64,000 bases of DNA from Deltaproteobacteria bacterium (GCA_029262415.1 JAJCZL010000037.1:1-64000); one strand, 5' to 3'; shown: positions 52,909-61,691, counted from the stretch's first letter. A program made the numbers and translations. The notes: a model not told the origin generated them from the sequence alone.

Positions 52909-53756
52909 GCCGTGAAAACCCTGATACGGTCGTCGAGGTCCGCGACCTCAGTGTGCAACGCAACGGCATCGATGTACTCGAAGACATCACGTTCTCTGTC
53001 CGCCACGGTCAGTTCATCGGCTTGGTCGGTCCAAACGGTGCAGGCAAAACTACTCTACTGAAGGCGCTCCTCGGCTTGATCCCCGTTACGCGCGGGAGCA
53101 TCCGCGTACTCGGTGCGCCGCCGGGCGACCGCGCCTACGACGCCCACGGCATCGGCTACGTGCCGCAACGGCAAGAAATCGGGCGTAATTTCCCCGCGAC
53201 CGTGGCCGACATCGTCATGATGGGCCGGTTCTGCTGCATGGGACCGCTCTCCTTTCCGCGCAAGAAAGACTGGCTACACGTCAAGCGTACACTCGCGCTA
53301 GTCGGCCTCGAACACCTCGCCGAGCGCAGCATCGGGCAACTCTCAGGCGGTGAACTGCGCCGCGTAACCTTGGCGCAGGCCTTGTGCGCGAGCACGCGTT
53401 TGCTGGTACTCGATGAACCGACCATCGGGCTGGACTTGCCGGCAGAGCACGAGTTTTACGCGCTGCTTGCTAAGCTCAAAGCTGACCTCGGACTCACGAT
53501 CATCGCGGTCTCCCACGACTTGGTTGCACTGGGCGGACGGGCGGATGAACTCATCTGCATCAACCGGCGCATGCACATCCACGGAAACCCTGAAGACGTA
53601 GTCCACAGCCACGCCATCCGTGAGGCTTACAGTTGCGAGTTCAGCTTCCTGGCCGGCGAGCTTGCGCATCATGAAGGCGTACGTCCGCACGACGGGCCCG
53701 CACACAGCCACGACGAGGACACGCCCGGGCGGGACGACGGACATGGCGACAAGTAA
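52905..53756 (+). CDS. znuC: ZnuC-like metal ABC transporter ATPase with His-rich tail
   Basis: A 283-residue ATPase. Motifs: Walker A GPNGAGKTT, Q-loop VPQRQEIGRNFP, signature LSGGELRRVTLAQAL, Walker B LLVLDEPTIGLDLP, and switch VSHDL. The metal (ZnuC/MntB) subfamily mark is VPQRQEIGRNFPATVADIVM. The last ~35 residues are His/Asp-rich (HHEGVRPHDGPAHSHDED), a possible cytoplasmic metal sensor or buffer, as seen in some ZnuC proteins. Its stop TAA shares one base with the permease ATG. Confidence 0.9.
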   Translation: MSRENPDTVVEVRDLSVQRNGIDVLEDITFSVRHGQFIGLVGPNGAGKTTLLKALLGLIPVTRGSIRVLGAPPGDRAYDAHGIGYVPQRQEIGRNFPATVADIVMMGRFCCMGPLSFPRKKDWLHVKRTLALVGLEHLAERSIGQLSGGELRRVTLAQALCASTRLLVLDEPTIGLDLPAEHEFYALLAKLKADLGLTIIAVSHDLVALGGRADELICINRRMHIHGNPEDVVHSHAIREAYSCEFSFLAGELAHHEGVRPHDGPAHSHDEDTPGRDDGHGDK

Positions 53757-54550
53757 TGTTTGAGTTCGAGTTCATGCAGCGGGCGATGACGGCGGCGGTG
53801 GTCATCGGACTCCTTTGCGGGCTGCTGGGGTTCTTCGTTGTCTTGCGTCGGCTTGCGTTTATCGGCGTCGGAATCTCCCACTCCGCGATCGGAGGCGTAG
53901 CGATAGGATTGCTGCTGGGCATCGCCCCGATGCTCACCGCAGCGGTATTTGCGATCGCCGTCGCACTCGGGATTGCGCGGGTTTCGAAGCGCGGAGGGCT
54001 GAGTGAAGACGCGGTCATCGGGGTATTTTTTTCGGGGTCGATGGCGCTCGGCGTGGTGTTGTTCAGCCTACGACGCGGGTTTCGCCAAGACCTCTTCGGT
54101 TACCTATTCGGCAACGTATTGACGATCTCATCTGCTGAGCTCGTGCTGCTCACCATAGTTGCCGCTGTGGTGGCGCTGGTGTTGGTGCTGCTGTTCAAGG
54201 AACTACTGTTCATCTCGTACGACGAAGAACTCGCGCGCGCGTACGGACGACCGGTCGACTTACTCAACTCCGCTCTGCTGGTACTGCTCGCCGTCACCAT
54301 CATCATCGGCGTGCGCCTGGTTGGAGTATTGCTCATCGAGGCGTTACTCGTCGTGCCCGCCGCGACGGCCTCACTGTGGACCGATCGGTTTCGTGCGCAG
54401 GTGGCGCTGTCGGCGTTCTTGGGCGCGGGTTGCGGGGCGCTGGGGTTGGCGGCGGCTTACGGGTTGGATATTGCGGCGGGGGGAGCGATGGTGCTGGTCG
54501 GCATCATCACGTTCTTTACCTCGCTGGTTCTGCGGCGCGCTACTGTTTAG
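53756..54550 (+). CDS. znuB: ZnuB-like metal ABC transporter permease
   Basis: A 264-residue ABC-3 family permease with about eight membrane helices. Family marks: FMQRAMTAAVVIGLLCGLLG near the start, RRLAFIGVGISHSAIGGVAI, DAVIGVFFSGSMALGVVLFS, LFGYLFGNVLTIS, DEELARAYGRPV, and VGVLLIEALLVVPAATA. It forms the membrane channel of the zinc or manganese importer with the two preceding genes. It is the last gene of the run; a short GC hairpin followed by TTT lies 30 bases downstream. Confidence 0.9.
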   Translation: MFEFEFMQRAMTAAVVIGLLCGLLGFFVVLRRLAFIGVGISHSAIGGVAIGLLLGIAPMLTAAVFAIAVALGIARVSKRGGLSEDAVIGVFFSGSMALGVVLFSLRRGFRQDLFGYLFGNVLTISSAELVLLTIVAAVVALVLVLLFKELLFISYDEELARAYGRPVDLLNSALLVLLAVTIIIGVRLVGVLLIEALLVVPAATASLWTDRFRAQVALSAFLGAGCGALGLAAAYGLDIAAGGAMVLVGIITFFTSLVLRRATV

Positions 54551-54580
54551 CCCGTAGCCGCGCCACACCCGCCGACCCGC

Positions 54581-54600
54581 CCCGCACGCGCGGGTTTCCT
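54581..54600 (+). terminator. Weak hairpin after znuB
   Basis: CCCGC-ACGC-GCGGG (54581-54594) followed by TTTCCT. The stem is short but all GC. It marks a plausible end of the permease-SPFH-Znu operon before the TPP enzyme gene. Confidence 0.35.
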
Positions 54601-54630
54601 CAGCACGCCGCGCCGCGTATAACCGCCGCC

Positions 54631-56262
54631 ATGCACGGTGGAAAACTAGCAGCTAGAGGACTCAAGAAAGCCGGCGTGGATACCGTATTCACACTCTCCG
54701 GCGGTCACGTCATGCCGATTTACGACGGCTGTCTTGACGAAGGGATTAAGGTCGTCGACGTACGGCACGAACAGGCCGCGGTTCACGCCGCCGATGCCTA
54801 TGCACGCCTGCACCCCGGGCGGGTCGGAGTCGCAATCCTGACCGCTGGTCCGGGCGCAACCGACGGCGTAACCGGCATCGCCAACGCCTGGCGTGCAAAC
54901 TCCCCTATTCTCGTCTTCGGCGGCCAGGGTCCGCTCGTGAACCTGAGAAAGGGTTCACTTCAAGAAATGGACCACATCAGTGTGATGCGTCCGATCACCA
55001 AGTGGGCTGAAGCCTGTTACGCGACCGACCGCATCGGTGAGTACGTTGAAGAGGCGATTCGTTACGCGTTGGCCGGCAATCCGGGCCCTTCTTACCTCGA
55101 GATCCCGATGGACGTGCTGTCCGGTCCCGTCAATCTCGAAACGGCATCGTGCCCGGCACCGCTCGCACCGCCGCGGCTGCGTCCCGAACGCGCCCTGGTG
55201 AAGCAGGCGGCCGAGATGGTCCGCGATGCCAAGATGCCGATGGTCATGTGCGGAACCGGTGTTAAGTGGTCGAACGGCGCCGATGCACTCGCGCGTTTTC
55301 TCGATGCGACGAAGATGCCCGCCTACTGCAACGGTATGGGCCGTGGGATGGTCGCGCACGACAGTCCCTACTTCTTCAACCGAACGCGCCGCGACTACAT
55401 GGAGTCTACCGACCTGGTCATTCTCGCCGGTTCGCTACTCGACTTCCGTATGCGCTTTGGACAGTCGATCCCCGCCGAAGCGAAGATCATCCAAATGGAT
55501 CTGGATGCCACTCTCATCGGTCAAAACCGCCGCGCCGATGTCGGGTTGGTCGGCAACCTCGGGCTCACCTTCGATACCTGGGTCGAAGTCATGAACGAAG
55601 AAGGCATCTCGTGCGACTGGAGTCATGTCGTCGAAGAGTGGCGTGCTAAAGAGGTTTCAGAAGAGGAAGCCCTGAGAAGCAAGCTCACCTCCGATGAAGT
55701 GCCGATCGATCCGATGCGATTGTGCAAAGAGATCGCAGACTTCGTCACCGACGACATGATTGTGATCGGCGACGGTGGCGACATCGTCGCCAAGACCGCG
55801 AAGGTACTGCCGGTTCCCAAAAACGGCTTGTGGATGGATCCGGGTCCGCTCGGCACACTTGGCGTCGGTATGCCGTTCGCACTTGCCGCGCAGCTCGCGC
55901 ATCCCGACAAGCGCGTGCTGATCGTTTACGGCGACGGTAGCTTCGGACTCAACGGCTTCGAGTACGACACTGCCGTGCGCTTCGGCCTGCCCATCGTCGG
56001 CATCATCGGCAACGATGCGGCCTGGGGACAGATGCTGCGTCCGCAGGTGATGATGTACGGTGAGGACCGTCTGGTCGCGACCGAGCTGGCACCGACCCGC
56101 TACGACAAGGTCGTCGAGGCGCTCGGCGGTCACGGCGAGTACGTGACTGAGCCCGGCGAGATCCGCGGCGCACTGGAAAGAGCGTTTGCGAGCGGCAAAG
56201 CGGCCTGCGTGAACGTCATGATGCGTCAGGACCGAGAATTCGGCGGCGGCATCTACGTCTAG
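54631..56262 (+). CDS. Thiamine-pyrophosphate enzyme (acetolactate synthase / 2-hydroxyacyl-CoA lyase-like)
   Basis: A 543-residue ThDP-dependent enzyme with the three-domain acetolactate-synthase fold. Residues include the conserved Glu in VRHEQAAVHAADAYAR, GPGATDGVTGIANAW, the central domain (MPMVMCGTGVKWSNG), and the ThDP motif VYGDGSFGLNGFEYDTAVRF ending in the Asn of IIGND. The length and the RHEQAA/GDGSFGLN forms are closer to the oxalyl-CoA decarboxylase/2-hydroxyacyl-CoA lyase branch than to biosynthetic AHAS, but this is a judgement. No small regulatory ilvN gene is adjacent. ATG 54631 is the family-consistent start. A strong hairpin follows the stop. Confidence 0.87.
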   Translation: MHGGKLAARGLKKAGVDTVFTLSGGHVMPIYDGCLDEGIKVVDVRHEQAAVHAADAYARLHPGRVGVAILTAGPGATDGVTGIANAWRANSPILVFGGQGPLVNLRKGSLQEMDHISVMRPITKWAEACYATDRIGEYVEEAIRYALAGNPGPSYLEIPMDVLSGPVNLETASCPAPLAPPRLRPERALVKQAAEMVRDAKMPMVMCGTGVKWSNGADALARFLDATKMPAYCNGMGRGMVAHDSPYFFNRTRRDYMESTDLVILAGSLLDFRMRFGQSIPAEAKIIQMDLDATLIGQNRRADVGLVGNLGLTFDTWVEVMNEEGISCDWSHVVEEWRAKEVSEEEALRSKLTSDEVPIDPMRLCKEIADFVTDDMIVIGDGGDIVAKTAKVLPVPKNGLWMDPGPLGTLGVGMPFALAAQLAHPDKRVLIVYGDGSFGLNGFEYDTAVRFGLPIVGIIGNDAAWGQMLRPQVMMYGEDRLVATELAPTRYDKVVEALGGHGEYVTEPGEIRGALERAFASGKAACVNVMMRQDREFGGGIYV

Positions 56263-56283
56263 CACCCGCTTTTGTTCCATAGG

Positions 56284-56319
56284 CCCCGCCCCTCGAGTCC
56301 TTGACTCAGAGGGGCGGGG
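56284..56319 (+). terminator. Strong hairpin between the TPP enzyme and TetR genes
   Basis: CCCCGCCCCTC (56284-56294) pairs with GAGGGGCGGGG (56309-56319). Inside, GAGTC pairs with GACTC around a CTT loop with one bulged A. No T-run follows, so it could be a Rho-independent terminator variant or a regulatory hairpin upstream of the tetR-led operon. Confidence 0.5.
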
Positions 56320-56341
56320 GTCGTTGAATCCAGGCTCAACA

Positions 56342-57064
56342 ATGAACCCGAATTCAAATTTGAGAATCGTGCCCCAGACGGGGGGTAGTGGTGCCGATGC
56401 AGCCCAGCGGCGCGAGAACAACTCACTGCGCGTGCTGCAGGCTGCGGAATCGTTGTTCAGCAACTCGGGTTTCTTCGAAGTCTCGATGGCTCAGATCGCC
56501 GATACCGCCGGGGTCGCCGTCGGCACGCTGTACAACCTTTTCGGTAGCAAGGAACAACTCTACCGCACGCTCACCCACACGCGCACCGAGGCTTTCCTCG
56601 AACGCGTCAGCGCTGCTGTCGGCCGCGGCACCTCGCCAATCGACTGTCTCGACCGCTACATCGACGAGATGACGGCGATGTTCCTCGAACAATCCGCCCA
56701 ACTGCGTACCTACCTGAACGTGATGGCCGATGCGCGGCTGTCGTTCTCGGCAACCTTGGCGCCCGAAACACGCGAACTGTTCGAAGAGGGTAACAGGATG
56801 TTGGCCGGCTTCATCGCCGACGGAATCGCCGACGGCACATTCCGGCCCGTCGACCCCTACCGAGGCGCGGTCGCACTGCAGGCGGTCGCGATTGAGTATT
56901 TGTTCATGCACGTCGACGACCCCGAGAATCACCCGATCGAAGAGTTGCTACCGGAGTTGCGCGCGATCGTAATAGGTGGGCTTACGAACTCGGAACCGCG
57001 CGGTAAGGGCGCTGCGCTCGCGGCACTCTCGAGCATCAAGGCACACCCCAACAAGAAGGAATGA
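56342..57064 (+). CDS. TetR family transcriptional regulator
   Basis: A 240-residue regulator. The N-terminal HTH is clear: RVLQAAESLFSNSGFFEVSM, AQIADTAGVAVGTLYNLFGS, KEQLYRTLT. The C-terminal ligand domain is longer than usual and helical. It probably represses the downstream lipid-export-type genes, with which it is co-transcribed (ATGA overlap with the LolA-like gene). ATG 56342 is used; TTG 56324 is an in-frame alternative. Confidence 0.88.
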   Translation: MNPNSNLRIVPQTGGSGADAAQRRENNSLRVLQAAESLFSNSGFFEVSMAQIADTAGVAVGTLYNLFGSKEQLYRTLTHTRTEAFLERVSAAVGRGTSPIDCLDRYIDEMTAMFLEQSAQLRTYLNVMADARLSFSATLAPETRELFEEGNRMLAGFIADGIADGTFRPVDPYRGAVALQAVAIEYLFMHVDDPENHPIEELLPELRAIVIGGLTNSEPRGKGAALAALSSIKAHPNKKE

Positions 57065-57921
57065 ATGGAATGGCCGATACCCCGCTTCGATCCGCCCAGC
57101 CCCGACCGTTGCTGCGCGCCAGTGGTTATGCCTCGGTGGTTCTCCCCGCCGTGTGCGTGTTGCTGCTCGCCGGGCCCGTACAGGTCGGTGCCGACGAGCC
57201 CCTGAGCGGACTCGAGATCATGCAAAAGAACGACCGTGCGCGTCGCTCCGACACCGAGCATCAAGTCATGACGATGACGCTGCAGAACAGCCGCGGCCAG
57301 CAACGAGTGCGAACTATCGAGGGTTGGTCCTTAGAGGTCACTGAAGACGAAGAACGACGCTTCTCTAAATTCCTCGAACCCCCTGACGTCAAGGGAACCA
57401 CGCTTCTGTACTACGACTATACCGCCAAGGACGACGACACCTGGCTGTACCTGCCTGCACTGAAGAAGGTGAAGCGTATTCTCTCGACCAACAAGAAAGA
57501 CTACTTTATGGGTTCGGACTTCACCTACGAAGACATGGAGAACACCGACCTGGTGAACTGGGAATACACCCATACCGGTAGCGCCGAGCAGGACGGCGTC
57601 GACTGCTACGTCGTCAACGGCCTCCCCAACAACGACGACGAGCGCAGGCAAACCGCCTACTCGCGTATCGTCAACTGGGTCGGCAAGGAGGACTTCATCT
57701 CACGCCGCGTCGAGTATTACGACAAAAAAGACAGGCTTTCCAAGGTACTCCGGTTCGAGGAGATCCGAGCGGTTTCCGCCGCCGATTCACGGCAGCGTGC
57801 GCATAAGTTCTTAATGGACAATCTCATCACCAAACACAAGACCGAACTTGTGTTCAGCCAAATAGAGCTCGACGTAAAAGTCGACGACGACATCTTCAGC
57901 CAGCGAAACCTAAGGCAGTAG
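57061..57921 (+). CDS. LolA-like outer-membrane lipoprotein-sorting protein
   Basis: A 286-residue periplasmic protein with signal peptide (residues about 20-45, ending VGADE). The mature part fits the LolA-like family found with MMPL exporters: SGLEIMQKNDRARRSDTEHQ, VMTMTLQNSRGQQRVRTIEG, KFLEPPDVKGTTLLYYDY, DDTWLYLPALKKVKRILSTN, SDFTYEDMEN. It probably carries a lipid through the periplasm between the MMPL pump and the outer membrane. ATG 57061 overlaps the tetR stop (ATGA); ATG 57070, with AAGGA nine bases upstream, is an alternative. The stop lies within a small hairpin that reaches the next start. Confidence 0.83.
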   Translation: MNGMADTPLRSAQPRPLLRASGYASVVLPAVCVLLLAGPVQVGADEPLSGLEIMQKNDRARRSDTEHQVMTMTLQNSRGQQRVRTIEGWSLEVTEDEERRFSKFLEPPDVKGTTLLYYDYTAKDDDTWLYLPALKKVKRILSTNKKDYFMGSDFTYEDMENTDLVNWEYTHTGSAEQDGVDCYVVNGLPNNDDERRQTAYSRIVNWVGKEDFISRRVEYYDKKDRLSKVLRFEEIRAVSAADSRQRAHKFLMDNLITKHKTELVFSQIELDVKVDDDIFSQRNLRQ

Positions 57922-57928
57922 TCCTTAG
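57910..57928 (+). promoter_or_regulatory. Small hairpin spanning stop and next start
   Basis: CTAAGG (57910-57915) and CCTTAG (57923-57928) enclose the stop codon of the LolA-like gene and end at the first base of the GTG start of the next gene. It could mask the AAGG ribosome site and couple translation of the barrel gene to that of the LolA-like gene. Confidence 0.35.
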
Positions 57929-59292
57929 TGGATCATTGCGGGAAATCCGACGCCGCCGGTGACGGTGTTAGCCGGCACCGCGGCCAGGGCTCAACGACGC
58001 AAGCGGTCCTAGCTGTTTGCACTCTCGCTATCGTCTTCGCAGCGGCACTCGCTGATGCTGACCGGGTCAACATCAATGGATACTTACAAGAGTCGATCGC
58101 AGTTCGTCGAGATCAGCTCGACGATGTCATGTTTCACCGCCAAACCTTCAACGCCGAAGTAGAAGGCGAGATCACCGAAAACGTCGGTTTCTTATTTGAA
58201 GCAGACCTGTGGCGAGACGACCCGCACTTTCTCGAACGCGACTCCTATAAATCACGTATCCGCGAGGCACACGTAAAGTTCCGTTTCGACGAATTCGATC
58301 TACGCTTCGGTCGGTTCCAGATCGGCTGGGGCCAATCGGATGCACTCATCATATCCGATCAAGTTACGCCGTTCGACCTGACCAACTTCATCGTCCCCGA
58401 GTTTGACGAGATCCGCCAGGGAGTCGATGGCGCGCTGCTCGACTACTACTTCGATAGCGGCGACGAACTACAGCTGGTCTGGCTCACCCGCTTCATCCCT
58501 CCCAACTTCCCCGACCACGACTCACCATGGACTTTCGTCGACAACGAAGCCCTGCAAGCAAACGGTCTGACTTTCCAAGACCCCGTCGATCCCCCCTGGA
58601 CTGTCGCGAACTCCGAGTACGGCATACGCTACCAATCCCACCCCGATTGGGCCGACTGGTCAGTTGGATACCTGCGTAGCTGGACCGACATACCGACTCC
58701 GCGCTTTTTCCTTCCCAACGTTGTGCCGATCTACGACCAATTTCATATGTTCATGGCTGACATTGCCTACCCCAAGGGTAACTACCTGTTTCGTGGTGAA
58801 ACGGTTTACGAGGTCGGCAAAGCACACTCAACATTCGACCCCGACAACCCGTTTACGTTGCAAGCCCTCGACACCGTCAACGCAGGTTTTGTAAGCGAAC
58901 ACGATGTTTGGCGGACTTTGGTCGCCGTAGAAACCAAGCCCGACTTTGACTGGTGGCAACAGGCAGATCTGACCTTCCAACTGGTGCACGAGCAGTTGAT
59001 CGACCCCCATCCCGCACTTGTTGAAGAGAATGAGACGAATTATCTGGTCATGATCGCCTCGGCCGCGTACAAGAACGAGACGATCAAACCGCGCCTTCTC
59101 ACCGTTGTGAACCCTGACGGCGACGATGCCTGGATCCAGACCAAGATCGATTTTGAGCCATTCGACAGCTGGCGGTTCACGATCGAGTACGACCAGTTCA
59201 TGGGACACGGCTTCGACGGACGAAACGGCGGGAACTTCGGGATGTTCAACGATAACGACCTGTTTCTCGCGTCGGTGCGCTACAGCTACTGA
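57928..59292 (+). CDS. Outer-membrane barrel protein (DUF1302-like) of the MMPL/LolA operon
   Basis: A 454-residue protein, start GTG 57928. A hydrophobic signal (AVLAVCTLAIVFAAALADA) precedes a long barrel of alternating strands: NINGYLQESIAVRRDQ, FNAEVEGEITENVGFLFEADL, VKFRFDEFDLRFGRFQIGWG, SDQVTPFDLTNF, GIRYQSHPDWADWSVGYLRS, and a terminal FLASVRYSY with C-terminal aromatic. The QIGWG...D-x-x-TPFDLTNF segment matches DUF1302-type porin-like proteins that occur with LolA-like and MMPL partners. It is probably the outer-membrane component of the same export route. Confidence 0.8.
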   Translation: MDHCGKSDAAGDGVSRHRGQGSTTQAVLAVCTLAIVFAAALADADRVNINGYLQESIAVRRDQLDDVMFHRQTFNAEVEGEITENVGFLFEADLWRDDPHFLERDSYKSRIREAHVKFRFDEFDLRFGRFQIGWGQSDALIISDQVTPFDLTNFIVPEFDEIRQGVDGALLDYYFDSGDELQLVWLTRFIPPNFPDHDSPWTFVDNEALQANGLTFQDPVDPPWTVANSEYGIRYQSHPDWADWSVGYLRSWTDIPTPRFFLPNVVPIYDQFHMFMADIAYPKGNYLFRGETVYEVGKAHSTFDPDNPFTLQALDTVNAGFVSEHDVWRTLVAVETKPDFDWWQQADLTFQLVHEQLIDPHPALVEENETNYLVMIASAAYKNETIKPRLLTVVNPDGDDAWIQTKIDFEPFDSWRFTIEYDQFMGHGFDGRNGGNFGMFNDNDLFLASVRYSY

Positions 59293-59309
59293 GACAAGGC
59301 CGACTGCGC

Positions 59310-61649
59310 GTGTACGAGCAACTCATCCGGTTCGTCATCCGGCGACCGATCGTTACGATCCTCACCGTCGGTCTGGTGACTGCGCTATTTGCCGTCCAGA
59401 TACCAACCATTCGTGTCGAAACCGACCTTGACGGTTTCATACCTGCCGACGACGACGCCGTTATAAACCAAGACTACATGGAGAGTGTGTTCGGCAGGCA
59501 GAGCTTGCTGCTGATCGTCATAAGAAACACCACCGACCCAGACGGTATCTACAACCCACACACGCTTGGCCGACTGGCCGAGATCGGTGGTTGGCTCAGT
59601 ACACGCAACGAATTTGAAACAGCGCTGACCTCGGACTTGCGTAGCCTCGCGACCGCGAACGACATTCTGGCTGACGAAGACGGCTTGACCGTAAAGCCGT
59701 TCATGGAGTTTCCCCCCAAGACGCGCGAGGACGCCCTCGCCGTCAAGACTGCGCTCGAAAACAACGCGATATTCTACGGCACCCTTGCATCCGAAGACGG
59801 GCTCGCCGCGTTGATTCTCGTGCGCGAGTCCGTGCAAGGGAAAAGCGACCGCCCCTCTACCTATTTCGGCGTCAAAGACTACCTCGATCAACTGCAGGCG
59901 TCCGGCGGCGACGAAAAGTACTTCATGGGCGGTCTGCCCGTCGTTCAGGGAGTGTTCGAAAAGTACATACCTGCCGAAGCGGTTCGCATGCTCCCTCTCG
60001 TACTCATCTTGATCGGGATATTTCTTTTTGTGGCGTTTCGTAGCGTACGCGGAGTGCTTATCCCAATGGCTATCCTCTTCTCCACCGAGTTATGGATGCT
60101 CGGGTTCCACGCAGCCTGCGATCGTCCGTTTTACACAATAAGCTCCATCCTTCCGGTGATCATCGTCGCGATTGCCGTCGCCGATTCGATCCACTTGCTC
60201 GCGCGCTACTATGACGCGCAGCTCGAGTTTCCCGCACACGGTCGCGAATACATTGTCGCTTACACGATGCGCGAGATGGGCGGACCGATCCTGATGACGT
60301 CGATCACAACCGCGGTGGGGTTCCTATCGATGTACACGACGCGGATACCTCCGCTGCAGGACTTCGGGATCACCATCAGCTTCGGGATCATGGCGGCGTT
60401 GATTTTGACGGTGGTGTTGATTCCGGCCTTCCTCATGCTGATGCCGCTCAGGAGCAAAGAGTACGAAGCCGATCCCACAGGCGTAGGATCCGGGCCGATC
60501 CACGACTTCTTGACGGCTTCTACCCGTTGGGTGCTGCGCGCCCCTCGGCTCACCATTTTCGCGTTCGTGGCCTTAGTCGTCGTCACCGGGGCCGGCATCC
60601 CCTTTCTCAGCACCAACAGTGCACTCGTCAAGCAATTCAAGTCCGGCCACTTCCTCCGCGACGCAGACGCAGTCGTTAACCGACACTTCCCAGGCAGCTC
60701 GATCCTCGACCTCGTGGTCTGGGGCGAAGCAGACGGGACCATCAAAGAACCTGAGATCCTCCGACGCATCGACCGCTTCCAAACCGAGATCGAGACTATC
60801 CCAGGCGTCGGCGACAGCTTTTCGATAGCCGAGATGATCAAGCGGATGAACCGGATGATGCACGGCGACGACCCGGCATTTGAGACCATCCCCGACAGCA
60901 AGGAACTCGTCGCACAATACCTGCTGCTCTATTCGATCTCGGCTGATCCTGGAGATTTCGACGACGTGGTCGACTACGGTTACCGCCATGCACGCGTGAT
61001 GGTCTACCTGAACAATCCCGGGACACATCTCGCGCGTGAGGTCGAGGGCCGCGCGCGCGAACTGAGCACCAAGATATTCTCCGCGCTCGGACCTGTGCCG
61101 GTGCAAACGATTCTTGCCGGCTCAGCCTATCAATTCGGACACACCGAACACCACGTCGTCCGCGGTCAAGCCGGCACGCTCATCGTCTGTCTACCAATCA
61201 TGCTGCTGCTGAACTGGCTGATGTTCCGCAGTAGGGTCATGGCGCTGATGTCCATCTTGCCCGTCACGATCAGTGTCATCGTGATCTATGGAAGTATGGC
61301 TTACGTGGGCCTTACGCTCGAGATCGCCAACGTCATGCTTGGCGGGATGGCGATCGGCATCGGTGTCGACTTCGCGATCCACTACTTGTTCAAGTACCGC
61401 CTGTTCCGCAACCGCGGCCTCGATCACGAAGAGGCTGTGATCGCCACCTCCACAACCGCCGGTCGCGCGCTACTGTTCAATGCGATCGTGTTGTTCGCCG
61501 GCTTCTTGGTAATGCTGACGGCCCGCTTCAACCCGCAGATCAAACTCGGCTCGCTGGTGGCTGCCACCGTTCTGATCTGCTATGTCAGCACAATCTACCT
61601 GTTCCCCGTGCTGCTGCGCTCGGTGCCGGCAAAACGGTTTTCGGTATGA
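59310..61649 (+). CDS. MMPL/HpnN-type RND lipid exporter
   Basis: A 779-residue RND-superfamily protein with two repeats of one plus five membrane helices. N-terminal helix VTILTVGLVTALFAVQIPTI, then ETDLDGFIPADDDAV; middle block LVLILIGIFLFVAFRSVRGV, PVIIVAIAVADSIHLLARYY, GGPILMTSITTAVGFLSMYT. The second half repeats the plan (LMSILPVTISVIVIYGSMAY, MAIGIGVDFAIHYLFKYR, AGRALLFNAIVLFAGFLVML). It is typical of MMPL-family exporters of lipids, hopanoids or siderophores. Start GTG 59310, 17 bases after the barrel gene stop. Substrate unknown; the LolA-like partner favours a lipid. Confidence 0.9.
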   Translation: MYEQLIRFVIRRPIVTILTVGLVTALFAVQIPTIRVETDLDGFIPADDDAVINQDYMESVFGRQSLLLIVIRNTTDPDGIYNPHTLGRLAEIGGWLSTRNEFETALTSDLRSLATANDILADEDGLTVKPFMEFPPKTREDALAVKTALENNAIFYGTLASEDGLAALILVRESVQGKSDRPSTYFGVKDYLDQLQASGGDEKYFMGGLPVVQGVFEKYIPAEAVRMLPLVLILIGIFLFVAFRSVRGVLIPMAILFSTELWMLGFHAACDRPFYTISSILPVIIVAIAVADSIHLLARYYDAQLEFPAHGREYIVAYTMREMGGPILMTSITTAVGFLSMYTTRIPPLQDFGITISFGIMAALILTVVLIPAFLMLMPLRSKEYEADPTGVGSGPIHDFLTASTRWVLRAPRLTIFAFVALVVVTGAGIPFLSTNSALVKQFKSGHFLRDADAVVNRHFPGSSILDLVVWGEADGTIKEPEILRRIDRFQTEIETIPGVGDSFSIAEMIKRMNRMMHGDDPAFETIPDSKELVAQYLLLYSISADPGDFDDVVDYGYRHARVMVYLNNPGTHLAREVEGRARELSTKIFSALGPVPVQTILAGSAYQFGHTEHHVVRGQAGTLIVCLPIMLLLNWLMFRSRVMALMSILPVTISVIVIYGSMAYVGLTLEIANVMLGGMAIGIGVDFAIHYLFKYRLFRNRGLDHEEAVIATSTTAGRALLFNAIVLFAGFLVMLTARFNPQIKLGSLVAATVLICYVSTIYLFPVLLRSVPAKRFSV

Positions 61650-61670
61650 GAACGGGCCGAAGACTTTTTC

Positions 61671-61691
61671 TCGGCTGACGCTCTCAGCCGA
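61671..61691. terminator. Hairpin at the convergent gene ends
   Basis: TCGGCTGA (61671-61678), a five-base loop, TCAGCCGA (61684-61691). It lies between the MMPL gene stop (61649) and includes the TGA of the convergent PPOX gene (61684-61686). There is no T-run after it on either strand, so the terminator role is uncertain. Confidence 0.4.

Noticed and set aside
47751..54550. A canonical HflK-HflC-FtsH modulation operon
   Set aside because: The HflC/HflK-like genes lack hfq, hflX and ftsH neighbours and sit in tight coupling with metal transport genes instead.
54631..56262. Calling this gene ilvB/ilvI (biosynthetic acetolactate synthase)
   Set aside because: No regulatory subunit gene is adjacent and the motifs fit the broader oxalyl-CoA decarboxylase/2-hydroxyacyl-CoA lyase branch at least as well.
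55657..56463. A 268-codon minus-strand frame crossing the TPP enzyme end and TetR start
   Set aside because: It would cover a strong hairpin and two well-supported plus-strand genes.
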